64,000 nt of DNA from Coneutiohabitans sp964457925 (GCA_964457925.1 CAYWGH010000004.1:1-64000); one strand, 5' to 3'. Counted from the first letter of the stretch, positions 27,944-36,040 are shown. The notes: a model not told the origin generated them from the letters alone. Numbers and translations: made by a program.

Positions 27944-28003
27944 CTGACCGGTCACTACAGCAAATTCGCGTTGCGATAGATCGGTGCAGAAGTGACCGGT
28001 CAG
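27944..28003. repeat. Inverted repeat of palindromic TGACCGGTCA units
   Basis: CTGACCGGTCACT (27944-27956) and AGTGACCGGTCAG (27991-28003) are exact reverse complements 34 nt apart, each containing the palindrome TGACCGGTCA. It lies 13 bp after the cytochrome stop. It could be a terminator-like structure or a regulator site; no T-run follows. It begins the 468-bp gene-free gap (27931-28398), which otherwise holds element C. Confidence 0.6.
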
Positions 28004-28024
28004 TTCACATGATTGGGAATAAGT

Positions 28025-28132
28025 GTAGAGTATTCTCCACCAGCTTCGCAGAATATTCTGCAATGCAGGAGCGCATAAATCGTCCACAAGCATGCCGTCC
28101 ATCAGAAAACAACGAGTTGGCACATTACAAAT
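28025..28132 (+). promoter_or_regulatory. Promoter-like element C (variant spacing)
   Basis: GTAGAGTATTC (28025) and the perfect palindrome CAGAATATTCTG (28049-28060) keep the 23-bp spacing of the octamer pair seen in elements A and B. TGGCACA follows at 28118, 93 bp from GTAGA instead of 135; the 42-bp difference is about four helical turns. The -12 half is degenerate (AAAT), so sigma-54 use is uncertain. It precedes the sorted secreted protein gene. From 28140 to 28398 I see nothing else apart from the ribosome site. Confidence 0.45.
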
Positions 28133-28398
28133 CTGACTAATTTGACGGCACAACTATTGTAAAAAGAAAGACAGTGGCCTGAAGCCGGAAACGCAAGCAA
28201 AAGGCTCATCACGCCTACCGTGCTTCATTTGAGCAGAAAGCACAAAATTTACCGTTTCGGCTTCGCCGATTTTAATACGAAAGCTCTTCGACGCGGAAAA
28301 ATAAAATCGTTGGCAACAGTCAACTGTCTGACCAGCTTTGGTTTCAAAGCAATTCCTATGCACCAAGTTGCTGGTTGGACAATTTTTAGGAGATGCAT

Positions 28399-29916
28399 AT
28401 GAAGAAGAGCTTTCCGATGATTTGTGGTTTGATGGCCCTGCTGTTGGCTATCGGAATTTTTCCACCTCGCCTTGGATTCGCACAAGGCCGTTATCACGGC
28501 AGCCATCACAATTCGTGGCCGGATTCCCTCAATCTCGTGACCCTCACGAGTACCGCCATCGTTGATTCTTCGTTTCATCAACCGCTGTATTTTCTCGATA
28601 CCAATAACGATGCGACCGCCGATTATTTTCTGAATTTCGGGCCGTGGTGGTATCAGCCGCCAAGTGATGCAAGGCGCCCGCAGAACGGGGAGACCATCCA
28701 AATTACTGGCGCGCTCATTGGGTATGGGAATTTACCGGAGATTATCGTTTTTGAAATCAATGGCCGCAAATGGCGCGACCCAGTCCAAGTCGGTATGCAC
28801 GGATGGAACGACCGCGACTTTTGGATAATGGGGCGCGATACGCTCACGGTGAGCGGGACTGCACTGGCGGATACGACCTACTTTTATTCGCATTATTTCC
28901 TCGACACCAACAACGACTCCATTCCTGAATATTACCTCGGTTTTGGGCCACCGTGGTATCAGCCCGCGAGTGGCACACGACGTCCCAATCATGGTGACCG
29001 CATTACCGTTTTCGGTCGCCGGCACGACACGCCATTAGGCATCGATATGCTGTCCGTGTACCGGCTCAACGGAGTGGAATGGCGCCCGCTCAACCGGCCA
29101 GCGCCGTGGGCAGGCAATTGGACGCGCCGCAATCATTTCGACACCACGCGGGTTTACTGTGTCAACGACAGCACGCAGCGGATCGACTTTCCGCCAGGTC
29201 ACATGGGATTCGGCATGGGGTTTCCATTTTGGCCGGATTCGATCTTCGTGCAATACTGGCGCATTTATCCTGATAGCTTGCCCGGCGGCCACCAATCGGA
29301 ACATTTCATTGGATTTTATTTCAACGTACATGACCCACAAGGCAACAGTATGATGGGTCGGCAGATCGGTTGGGAACACGGCATGATACGTTTTGCCAGA
29401 AATCAACGTTTCACTTGGCATTATACTGACATCGAGTTGCAGCGTGCCGGTTTGAGTGAAAATGGATTGCAAGTACATTATTGGGATACCCAACGAAATC
29501 AATGGCGCATCGCGACCAATGCAACGGTGAATCCGAGCACGAACACCGTCACCCTCACAAGCGCCGAGAATTATTTGTACTATGCACTCTATGCGTCGAA
29601 GTTAACCACCGGCGTTGAAGAGCAAGCCGAGCTACCCACTACCTTCGAACTGTATCCGGTGTATCCAAACCCATTCAATCCGGAAACACGCATTGACTAT
29701 CAATTGCCACAGGCAGCTTTTGTGCGCTTGGCAATTTACAACATTCAAGGCCAGCTTGTTGCCACACTCTTCTCCGGCAAGCAAGAAGCTGGCCGCCATA
29801 CCGTTGTCTGGAATGGAAGGAATACGAATGATCGTGCCATGGCAAGTGGAGTTTATATCCTGCGCTTTAATGCCGATAATCTGCAACGCACACAGAAATT
29901 GACGTTATTAAAATAA
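28399..29916 (+). CDS. Secreted protein with duplicated domain and C-terminal sorting domain
   Basis: 505 residues. After a signal peptide two homologous beta-rich units of about 75 residues occur in tandem (FLDTNNDATADYFLNFGPWWYQPPS and FLDTNNDSIPEYYLGFGPPWYQPAS in part; conserved DTNND, GPxWYQP, GxxI). The middle part is Trp/His-rich, and a sorting domain with YPNPFNPET ends the protein. AGGAG lies six bases before the ATG at 28399, so the upstream in-frame ATG at 28393 is not used. It is surface-exposed or secreted; no known activity. Promoter-like element C lies upstream. Confidence 0.8.
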   Translation: MKKSFPMICGLMALLLAIGIFPPRLGFAQGRYHGSHHNSWPDSLNLVTLTSTAIVDSSFHQPLYFLDTNNDATADYFLNFGPWWYQPPSDARRPQNGETIQITGALIGYGNLPEIIVFEINGRKWRDPVQVGMHGWNDRDFWIMGRDTLTVSGTALADTTYFYSHYFLDTNNDSIPEYYLGFGPPWYQPASGTRRPNHGDRITVFGRRHDTPLGIDMLSVYRLNGVEWRPLNRPAPWAGNWTRRNHFDTTRVYCVNDSTQRIDFPPGHMGFGMGFPFWPDSIFVQYWRIYPDSLPGGHQSEHFIGFYFNVHDPQGNSMMGRQIGWEHGMIRFARNQRFTWHYTDIELQRAGLSENGLQVHYWDTQRNQWRIATNATVNPSTNTVTLTSAENYLYYALYASKLTTGVEEQAELPTTFELYPVYPNPFNPETRIDYQLPQAAFVRLAIYNIQGQLVATLFSGKQEAGRHTVVWNGRNTNDRAMASGVYILRFNADNLQRTQKLTLLK

Positions 29917-29949
29917 ATGTGAATCACTAACCTAAACTTGGAGACTATT

Positions 29950-30528
29950 ATGAAGTGCAACAGTGTGTTGTTCCGCGTGGCGCTGTTTGTGAGTGTCGTG
30001 TCTTTATTCTTCATCGCGCCGTCTTTCGCCCAGCATATGGGTGGGGATCATCACGGCAATCCCAACCAGCAACAACAAATGCAACAGCACATGCAGCAGA
30101 TGGGCGACATGATGCAGCACATGCAGCAGATGATGAGCCGCATTCAGGACATGAACCGGCACATGAACGAGATGATGCAAGGACAATCCGGCATGATGCA
30201 AGGCCACGAGCAAATGCACAGCCAGACCGGTGACCATCAAGGCATGATGTCAGGCCAGCACGGCATGGGTATGATGGACGCCAACTCCATGACGCACATG
30301 CAGGAAATGGGTAAGATGATGGAGCAGACCGGTCAAGGTATGCAACAGATGATGCAACACATGGACGCGATGATGAAAGATCCGGCGATGCATCAGAATG
30401 AGCAGATGAAAGAACACATGGACGAAATGGGCAAGCATCTGAACGGCATGATGCAGAACATGGATCGCGCCGTGCAGACCATGGAAAAAATGACCGACAA
30501 AAAGACGATGCCAGCGGAGAAAAAGTAA
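29950..30528 (+). CDS. Exported Met/His-rich helical protein (copy 2 of two)
   Basis: 192 residues with signal peptide ending APSFAQ and a mature chain dominated by Met, His and Gln (HMQQMGDMMQHMQQMM, GMMSGQHGMGMMD in part). It is the shorter paralogue of the protein at 11633; it lacks the C-terminal beta-rich domain of copy 1. GGAG precedes the ATG at 29950. The stop is followed immediately by the ATG of the beta-barrel gene, the same pairing as at 11.6-13.4 kb. Cu(I)/Ag(I) or other soft-metal binding is inferred from composition and the CopA-type gene beyond the terminator. Confidence 0.75.
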   Translation: MKCNSVLFRVALFVSVVSLFFIAPSFAQHMGGDHHGNPNQQQQMQQHMQQMGDMMQHMQQMMSRIQDMNRHMNEMMQGQSGMMQGHEQMHSQTGDHQGMMSGQHGMGMMDANSMTHMQEMGKMMEQTGQGMQQMMQHMDAMMKDPAMHQNEQMKEHMDEMGKHLNGMMQNMDRAVQTMEKMTDKKTMPAEKK

Positions 30529-31302
30529 ATGCACTGGCCTGTCATAAAATTTTCCGCGCAGGCACTGTTAGTCGTGAGCAGTTTCATCTCTCCTGCTTAC
30601 GCTCAATGGCGCTACAGCGCTTATATGCAAACGAGCGCCGGAGATTACATCTACACCTCGACGGCGCGCAATTATTATCTCACGCAAGGCTTGCAATATC
30701 GGCACGAACGCTGGAGCTTGGAAGCGAACATGTCGTTGGCGGCGCGTGATGGTGATAGTCTTGTTGTGAGTAACGAAGGCATGATGTCGGGCAGCGAGAG
30801 TGGACACGTTGCCATGAATCTCGGACTCGGCGATGTGTTTGTGCGTGCTAATTACGCGCTTACTTGGCAGCGAAACCGCTGGCCGAATATCACGCTTCGG
30901 GCATTAACGAAAATTCCCACAGCCAGTGTTTCGCGAGGGTTGGGTACCGGTGAGTGGGATGCGGGTGTCTTTTTATCGCTGGCGCGTTTTGCCAACAACT
31001 TCTATCTCTCCACCGAAGTAGGTTACCTCTGGCTCGGCGATTCGCCGGGTGCGATCTACCAAAATCCAGTGAGTTATGCTGTTGGTGTAGGCCGCACATT
31101 TGTCAATAACCGTCTCGGATTGCTATTGCTTTATAGCGGCACGAGCAAAATTTTCGCGGCCTACGAAGCGCCTCAGCAGATCGGCATTGGACTCAATTGG
31201 CGTTTCTCCAATCGGCTAGGGTTATTCACCAACTTTGCCCGTGGTTTGAGCGAAACCGTGCCCGACTTCGGGTTTTCATTTGGCATGAGTACCACATTGT
31301 AG
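30529..31302 (+). CDS. Outer-membrane beta-barrel protein (copy 2 of two)
   Basis: 257 residues, signal peptide then alternating hydrophobic/aromatic strands, ending FGMSTTL. Sequence blocks match the protein at 12463: GDYIYT, LGLGDVF, LTKIPTASVSRGLGTGEWD, YLSTEVGYLWLGDSPG and GLSETVPDFGF. It starts directly after the stop of the Met-rich gene and is the last + strand gene before the strong terminator. It probably localises to the outer membrane; the ligand is unknown. Confidence 0.75.
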   Translation: MHWPVIKFSAQALLVVSSFISPAYAQWRYSAYMQTSAGDYIYTSTARNYYLTQGLQYRHERWSLEANMSLAARDGDSLVVSNEGMMSGSESGHVAMNLGLGDVFVRANYALTWQRNRWPNITLRALTKIPTASVSRGLGTGEWDAGVFLSLARFANNFYLSTEVGYLWLGDSPGAIYQNPVSYAVGVGRTFVNNRLGLLLLYSGTSKIFAAYEAPQQIGIGLNWRFSNRLGLFTNFARGLSETVPDFGFSFGMSTTL

Positions 31303-31336
31303 GCTACGCATATAAAATTGAAAAGCCCCGTGATCG

Positions 31337-31379
31337 AAAATCCGGCGATGGAGTGGCGTGAATTCTGTCGCCGGATTTT
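31337..31379. terminator. Bidirectional Rho-independent terminator
   Basis: AAAATCCGGCGA (31337-31348) pairs with TCGCCGGATTTT (31368-31379), giving a 12-bp stem flanked by A-run and T-run. It stops the + strand beta-barrel gene and the converging - strand P-type ATPase, whose stop codon begins in the T-run. It marks the boundary between the two halves of the window. Confidence 0.9.
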
Positions 31380-33647
31380 TTATGATCGCAATTGAGGTTC
31401 GACTCGTTTCAACAGAACAGCATTGGTCGCAACAATGATGGAGGATGCCGACATTAAGAGAGCCGCTATTTCTGGGCGCAATGTCCAGCCGAACGAGTTA
31501 TAAAACACACCGGCGGCAACTGGAATCGCCAGCATGTTATAAATCGCCGCCCAGAAAAGATTCTGCTTCATCTTGGTTACTGTGGCTTTTGAAAGGCGCA
31601 TGGCCGCGACAATATCGTACGGATCGGACTTCATGAGCACGATGTTGCCGGTTTCGATGGCAACGTCGGTTCCCGCGCCGATGGCAATGCCGATGTCCGC
31701 CTGTGCCAGCGCCGGGGCGTCGTTGATGCCGTCTCCGACCATGGCGACGAACTTGCCCTCCTCTTGGAGTTTCTTCACGTAGCGCTCTTTGTCCTGCGGC
31801 AAAACCTCTGCGAATATCCGGTCAATGCCGAGTTCCTTACCAACCGCTTCTGCGACCGCGGTGTGGTCACCGGTAATCATGGCAACCTCAAGACCTAAGC
31901 CCTTCAACGCGCGGATGGCTTTTTTTGAGCTCGGCTTGATGGTGTCGGCAACCGCGATCACTCCTGCCATTTTGTGATCTATGGCGATAAGGCTCAGCGT
32001 CTTGTCTTGGCTAGCCAAGCGGTCAATGTGATTGCGTTCTGTGAAAGTGTCTATCCCATTGTCGGTGAGCAATTTTTCCTTGCCGGCAAAAATCTCTTTG
32101 CCGTTGATCATGCCTTTGAGCCCGAAACCGGAAATTGATTCGAAGTTTGAAACTTTTTCGATAGCCAATTTTCTCTTGTGTGCCTCATCAACAATCGCTT
32201 TGGCAATCGGATGGTTGGAACCGGATTCAATACTGGCTTGGTAACGCACCACCTCATCGGGAGAAAACCCGCCAAAGCCTAAGACATCGGTAACTTTGGG
32301 TTTGCCCTCGGTCAAGGTTCCAGTCTTATCCAGCACGATGGCGGTGAGCCGGGAGGTGTTTTCAAGCGTGGCCGCGTCTTTAATGAGAATATTGTGCTTT
32401 GCTCCCAAACCAGTGCCGACAGCAACCGCGGTTGGCGTAGCTAAGCCCAAGGCATCGGGACAAGCAATAACGACTGTGGCTACTGCGAACGTCAAAGCGG
32501 TCAAAAGACCGGCACCACCAACAAAATACCAGCCGATGAATGCGGCGAGGCCTGAGCCAATCGCCACGAGTACTAATCTTCCCGCCCACAGATCGGCGAT
32601 GCGCTGGCCGGGAGCTTTGGAATTCTGCGCCGTTTCCACCATTTTGATGATCTGCGCGAGCACCGTCTCCGAGCCGACCTGCGTGGCTTTGAACTTCACC
32701 GTGCCCGTTTGGTTGACCGAACCGCCGACGACTTTCGCGCCGATCGTTTTCGTCACTGGCAGGGATTCTCCGGTGACCAGCGACTCATCAATAGATGTTT
32801 CTCCTTCGATAATCTCTCCGTCAACCGGCACCTTGTCGCCGGGCCGTAAGACCACCACGTCATCGTGAACAATCTCCGCGCTGGGAATGCTCACCTCTTT
32901 TCCATTGCGGATAACGTTCGCTTTCGGCGGCACGAGGTCAAACAGCGCACGCAGGGCGTCGGACGTGCCGCGCCGCGATTTCATTTCCATCCAATGTCCG
33001 AAGAGCACGAAGGTCACGAGCAAAGCTGCTGCTTCATAGAACGTTTCGCTGTCAGGGCTGATGAACGTCAACAATACGCTAAACAGATACGCCGCTAGCA
33101 CACCAGTGGCGATCAGCACGGCCATGTTTAATTTTTTGGCCTTGAGCGAATAGTACGTGCCGGTGATAAAGATCGATCCCGTCCAAAACACGATGGGAGA
33201 AGTCAGAATCAAGAGAAGCCAGTTGACCGGAATGAGGCTTGGCAGGTTCAGCTTAAATACATTCATTCCCACAGGCGAATAGAGGAAAATGGGAATGGAG
33301 AGCAAGAGCGAAATCCAAAATCTGCGGCGCATGTCCGCTTCCATCTGTTTGGCGATTTGCGGATTCGTCATCGCCGCTTCGTGGTTATGGTGGCTCATCT
33401 TCTGCATGCGTGCCCCGTTGTCATGCGAAGCATGTACTTCGGAGTCATGCCCGGCATGGCCTCCTTTTTTCTTTTCTCTCTCGCCTAAGACGGTGGAGGC
33501 AGCAACTGGAATGAGTTCCATCGCGCACGCGGGGCATCGGCCAGGGCGCTCCTGCCGCACCTCCGAATGCATGGGGCAGGTATAAGCCGTCTTTTCACCA
33601 GCTTTGGGTGATTCGGGAGCGTGATGATTGTGGTGTTTGTGGTTCAT
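31380..33647 (-). CDS. Copper/heavy-metal P1B-type ATPase with CPD motif
   Basis: 755 residues. N-terminus: His-rich (HKHHNHH) then a heavy-metal-binding module (TCPMHSEV...CPACAMEL, about 22-48) and a second His-rich linker (HAGHDSEVHASHDN). Standard P-type motifs are TGES, DKTGTLTEGK, HP (SNHPIAKA) and GDGINDAPALAQADIG. The intramembrane ion motif reads ACPDALGLATP; CPD, rather than CPC (CopA) or CPH (CopB), is unusual, though the GHWMEMKSRRG loop resembles CopB-type pumps. Start ATG 33647 follows the upstream stop after five bases; the longer in-frame extension overlaps the upstream gene. Exports Cu or another soft metal. Confidence 0.88.
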   Translation of the reverse strand: MNHKHHNHHAPESPKAGEKTAYTCPMHSEVRQERPGRCPACAMELIPVAASTVLGEREKKKGGHAGHDSEVHASHDNGARMQKMSHHNHEAAMTNPQIAKQMEADMRRRFWISLLLSIPIFLYSPVGMNVFKLNLPSLIPVNWLLLILTSPIVFWTGSIFITGTYYSLKAKKLNMAVLIATGVLAAYLFSVLLTFISPDSETFYEAAALLVTFVLFGHWMEMKSRRGTSDALRALFDLVPPKANVIRNGKEVSIPSAEIVHDDVVVLRPGDKVPVDGEIIEGETSIDESLVTGESLPVTKTIGAKVVGGSVNQTGTVKFKATQVGSETVLAQIIKMVETAQNSKAPGQRIADLWAGRLVLVAIGSGLAAFIGWYFVGGAGLLTALTFAVATVVIACPDALGLATPTAVAVGTGLGAKHNILIKDAATLENTSRLTAIVLDKTGTLTEGKPKVTDVLGFGGFSPDEVVRYQASIESGSNHPIAKAIVDEAHKRKLAIEKVSNFESISGFGLKGMINGKEIFAGKEKLLTDNGIDTFTERNHIDRLASQDKTLSLIAIDHKMAGVIAVADTIKPSSKKAIRALKGLGLEVAMITGDHTAVAEAVGKELGIDRIFAEVLPQDKERYVKKLQEEGKFVAMVGDGINDAPALAQADIGIAIGAGTDVAIETGNIVLMKSDPYDIVAAMRLSKATVTKMKQNLFWAAIYNMLAIPVAAGVFYNSFGWTLRPEIAALLMSASSIIVATNAVLLKRVEPQLRS

Positions 33648-33652
33648 AGGAT

Positions 33653-34312
33653 TTATTGCATGTGACCACCGCCATTCATTTGCGGCGTGTTTTGATCCAC
33701 TGGCATATATGCGCCTGCCGGTTCGCGATAACTGATCAGCAATAGAGCCGCGATGGTGAGAAAAATAATCCAGGGGTAGGCAAGCCACTTTCGATTCGAC
33801 CACACCATTTCTGCGCCTCGAAATATTCCTGATAGAACTAAAACGCTTCCCAAATATTTATGAATAAGTGTAGCCTGCATGACCGCTTCACTGGTGCCGT
33901 GTTGGGGGTGAGTGAGAAAAAAAACGCCGATTGTTACGAGTACGAGCGGTAAAATAAACTTCCATCCTGGTTTTTGATACTTCAGGCGCACGAGTTCACT
34001 GAATCCAGCAATGCTCATGAGAATGGCCATGAACATGTGCTGTCGCTGTTGCGGATCGTAAATAGTCGCTTGCCATGCAAGGGCGAGCTCGTTCCAATGA
34101 TGGATGTAAGAAAATATGGGGAGAAATAAACCTGCTATTAGAATAAGACTTGGCCAGAGATACGGTTTGTCTTTCCAATAACCAAAGATTTGAACAAGAG
34201 CGATTCCGGCAACGACGAGAAAGATTGCGCCCTCTATCCAGTGCGCGATGTTGGAGTAGAATACGAGTTCTTCAGGGGTATGCAGTTTGAGAATAATTGC
34301 CAAAGATTCCAT
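33653..34312 (-). CDS. Polytopic membrane protein linked to P-type ATPase, unknown
   Basis: 219 residues with about six membrane helices and conserved His in several loops (YIHHWNELALAWQ, QRQHMFMAILM, LTHPQHGTSEAVM). The tail is short and Met/Gly/His-rich. It lies between a CsoR-family repressor and the CPD-type ATPase on the same strand, 5-160 bp apart, so it belongs to a metal-responsive operon. Intramembrane His suggests metal or haem binding. I do not recognise a named family. Confidence 0.65.
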   Translation of the reverse strand: MESLAIILKLHTPEELVFYSNIAHWIEGAIFLVVAGIALVQIFGYWKDKPYLWPSLILIAGLFLPIFSYIHHWNELALAWQATIYDPQQRQHMFMAILMSIAGFSELVRLKYQKPGWKFILPLVLVTIGVFFLTHPQHGTSEAVMQATLIHKYLGSVLVLSGIFRGAEMVWSNRKWLAYPWIIFLTIAALLLISYREPAGAYMPVDQNTPQMNGGGHMQ

Positions 34313-34379
34313 GGGAGTATTATTTTTCGATTTTATTTTTGAGGCTTAAAAAGATGAACGCCATTGTGCCTACTGCAAT

Positions 34380-34472
34380 TTACTTTTTACCCTTGAGAGC
34401 AGCTTCAAAAGATGCCTTTTTTATTGAGGACATTGAGCCACCGTGCATATGTTTATATTTTTCGCGATCCAT
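34380..34472 (-). CDS. 30-residue Met/His/Lys peptide coupled to csoR
   Basis: A short frame, too short for most gene finders: ATG at 34472, one base after the csoR stop, ending TAA at 34380. The peptide starts MDREKYKHMHGGSMSS and is rich in Met, His and Lys. Tight coupling to csoR and before the membrane-protein gene makes it a plausible small metal-binding or chaperone peptide. Support is positional and compositional only. Confidence 0.4.
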   Translation of the reverse strand: MDREKYKHMHGGSMSSIKKASFEAALKGKK

Positions 34473-34473
34473 A

Positions 34474-34749
34474 CTACTTTCTCTTGAGCTTATAGACCTT
34501 GAGAATCTCTTCTTTTGCTTTATTCGTTTGCCCTGACTTCATCTGGTTGAGTATGCAACTACTCAGATGATTTTCAAGCAATATGTCCTCTACGTTGGAA
34601 AGTGCCTGTTTCACCGCCGACGTTTGGGTAATCACGTCAATGCAGTAGGTATCACTCTCAACCATTTTTTGGAGCCCCCGTACTTGGCCTTCGAGGAGCT
34701 TGAGACGGCGAATAATCCGACTCTTGCTTTGATCATTTCCGTATTTCAT
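34474..34749 (-). CDS. csoR: CsoR-family copper-sensing repressor
   Basis: 91 residues of the CsoR/RcnR fold: a DNA-facing basic helix (SRIIRRLKLLEGQVRGLQKMVE) then the metal-site helices with Cys36 (DTYCIDV), His61 and Cys65 (ENHLSSC). This is the C-H-C ligand set of authentic Cu(I) sensors. When copper binds, repression is lifted. The operator ATACCCCCCAAGAGGTAT overlaps its own promoter, so it is autoregulated with the downstream membrane protein and ATPase. -10 to ATG distance is short, implying a leaderless or nearly leaderless mRNA. Confidence 0.92.
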   Translation of the reverse strand: MKYGNDQSKSRIIRRLKLLEGQVRGLQKMVESDTYCIDVITQTSAVKQALSNVEDILLENHLSSCILNQMKSGQTNKAKEEILKVYKLKRK

Positions 34750-34757
34750 ACGGAGAA

Positions 34758-34786
34758 AGTATACCCCCCAAGAGGTATCCAGTCAA
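34758..34786 (-). promoter_or_regulatory. Copper promoter with CsoR operator class 1
   Basis: On the - strand TTGACT (34781-34786) and TATACT (34758-34763) are separated by 17 bp, and the palindrome ATACCCCCCAAGAGGTAT (34761-34778) fills the spacer and -10. Transcription would start about nine bases from the csoR ATG. The operator differs from the three class 2 operators in the region. Confidence 0.8.
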
Positions 34787-34845
34787 ATGTGGCTTTGAGA
34801 GATCAGATATTTACGCATCGGCGCTTCATGTATTTTGATAAATGG

Positions 34846-35313
34846 CTATTGTATCTTCCATTCAAATACCTTCTCAGTCTCACCAATCCCTCGAATTCTT
34901 AATTGCACTACATTTGTTTGAGAAAACGATTGAAATTTGAGAATCCCTTTCCGGTGATGCCCGCCTGGAGGGTCGCCCTCCCAGGCAATCGCTTGGTATT
35001 CTTTTCCCGCGTCGTCAACCAGAAACGCGCTTGCTGCCATGTCGTCATCAAGCTCCACGGAGTGGGTGTCGAGAGTCACTTCAAACGTCCACTGAGCGGC
35101 GGAGGGAGAGAGTTCCAATGGTTTCACCTCGACTGTCACGCTACTCTGCTCATCCTTCTGGGTCTTGTATGACACCGATGGCGCTACCTCATGGCGGTTG
35201 CCACGGTCACTATATACACCTTGCGGCCGCTCCATTTCTCTCGTGAGAAAATACACACCCGCAAACACTATCGCGACAATGCTGATGGTGGTGAAAAGTT
35301 GTTTTCGAGTCAT
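34846..35313 (-). CDS. Membrane-anchored extracytoplasmic protein, unknown
   Basis: 155 residues: N-terminal membrane helix (TTISIVAIVFAGVYFLT, 7-23), a short linker and a beta-rich C-terminal domain (TVEVKPLELSPSAAQWTFEVTLDTHSVELDDD in part) with GDPPGGHHRKG near residue 120. It overlaps the upstream gene by four bases (ATGA). Such domains recur in metal islands of Patescibacteria-like genomes; His-Gly-rich loop suggests possible metal contact. No named family is recognised. Confidence 0.6.
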   Translation of the reverse strand: MTRKQLFTTISIVAIVFAGVYFLTREMERPQGVYSDRGNRHEVAPSVSYKTQKDEQSSVTVEVKPLELSPSAAQWTFEVTLDTHSVELDDDMAASAFLVDDAGKEYQAIAWEGDPPGGHHRKGILKFQSFSQTNVVQLRIRGIGETEKVFEWKIQ

Positions 35314-35753
35314 ACGTGTTTCTGAAATTGAAATACTTTTCGCGCAATATAGGCAATACCTGCAGCGTTAAACGCGAGCCCAACCCAGAACAACTCTTTT
35401 TGATACTGCCCAATAACACTTAACGCTCCGGCAATGCCAAGAATCGGAATGATGTTGGCGAGGTAATGTGCACAACATGAGATCATCGTAATCGTTGAAG
35501 TTGTTCCGGTGACTGCCACGGCTCGTCCGGGAGCTTTCATGCGCATGTTGTGCACTTCTTGTCTTAGGTATGAATACAGGCCAATCTGGATTCCAAATCC
35601 GACTGTTAGACTCACGATAAACGGCCAGTACGTGGCAAACTGACTTTGCGCGTACGACAGCTCGGTTATCGCTCCGACTGCAACGAAATAGACCGCAAGT
35701 AGGACGCACGCTGTTATCACGCCCCATACAATTGGTTTTGAGAATTTACCCAT
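35310..35753 (-). CDS. Four-TM membrane protein with CC-H motif, unknown
   Basis: 147 residues from the ATG at 35753, four membrane helices, with ISCCAHYLANIIPILGIAGA in the third. Paired cysteines plus His in a membrane helix could bind copper or exchange thiols. Part of an operon with DUF2933, DUF5676 and YHS proteins. An extra 19 N-terminal residues in frame lack support. Function not assigned. Confidence 0.6.
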   Translation of the reverse strand: MGKFSKPIVWGVITACVLLAVYFVAVGAITELSYAQSQFATYWPFIVSLTVGFGIQIGLYSYLRQEVHNMRMKAPGRAVAVTGTTSTITMISCCAHYLANIIPILGIAGALSVIGQYQKELFWVGLAFNAAGIAYIARKVFQFQKHV

Positions 35754-35760
35754 ACTTTCC

Positions 35761-36030
35761 CTACGCCCGCACTGATCTGTTAAAAAGCCACGCGAACAGC
35801 CCCGCACCAATGTACGTATACAGGAGCGTCTGGCCGAGGCCAGCGATGAAGCCGCCCCACGTCATGCCGACTCCCCGCTCGATAAGCTCGAGGTTTGAGA
35901 CATGGATAAACCAGCCGAGCAGGCGAGTGGAGAATTCAGGGAACAACGCAACGAATGCGGCGCAGACGATGTAGACTGCTCCCATGACAAGGGACGATTC
36001 CCGCGCAAATGTTTGTGGATTGAGTTTCAT
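35761..36030 (-). CDS. Small two-TM membrane protein, DUF5676-like
   Basis: 89 residues, two membrane helices (AVYIVCAAFVALFPEF and IAGLGQTLLYTYIGAGLFAWLFN) separated by a loop with IHVSNLELIERGVGMTWGGF. This matches the small DUF5676-type family, frequent next to DUF2933 and YHS genes in heavy-metal clusters. It is followed at seven bases by the CC-H membrane protein. Biochemical role unknown. Confidence 0.75.
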   Translation of the reverse strand: MKLNPQTFARESSLVMGAVYIVCAAFVALFPEFSTRLLGWFIHVSNLELIERGVGMTWGGFIAGLGQTLLYTYIGAGLFAWLFNRSVRA

Positions 36031-36040
36031 AAGCGATGAG

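Noticed and set aside
28118..28132. Complete sigma-54 promoter in element C
   Set aside because: Only the TGGCAC half is present; the -12 half is AAAT. Kept as a weaker member of the repeat.
31380..33803. Longer N-terminus of the CPD-type ATPase
   Set aside because: The extra 52 residues overlap the end of the upstream gene in another frame; family similarity starts at the ATG 33647.
31303..34500. Second att site (tRNA-Thr 3' fragment) at the left side of the metal region
   Set aside because: No copy of the tRNA 3' end was found by eye between 31.3 and 34.5 kb.
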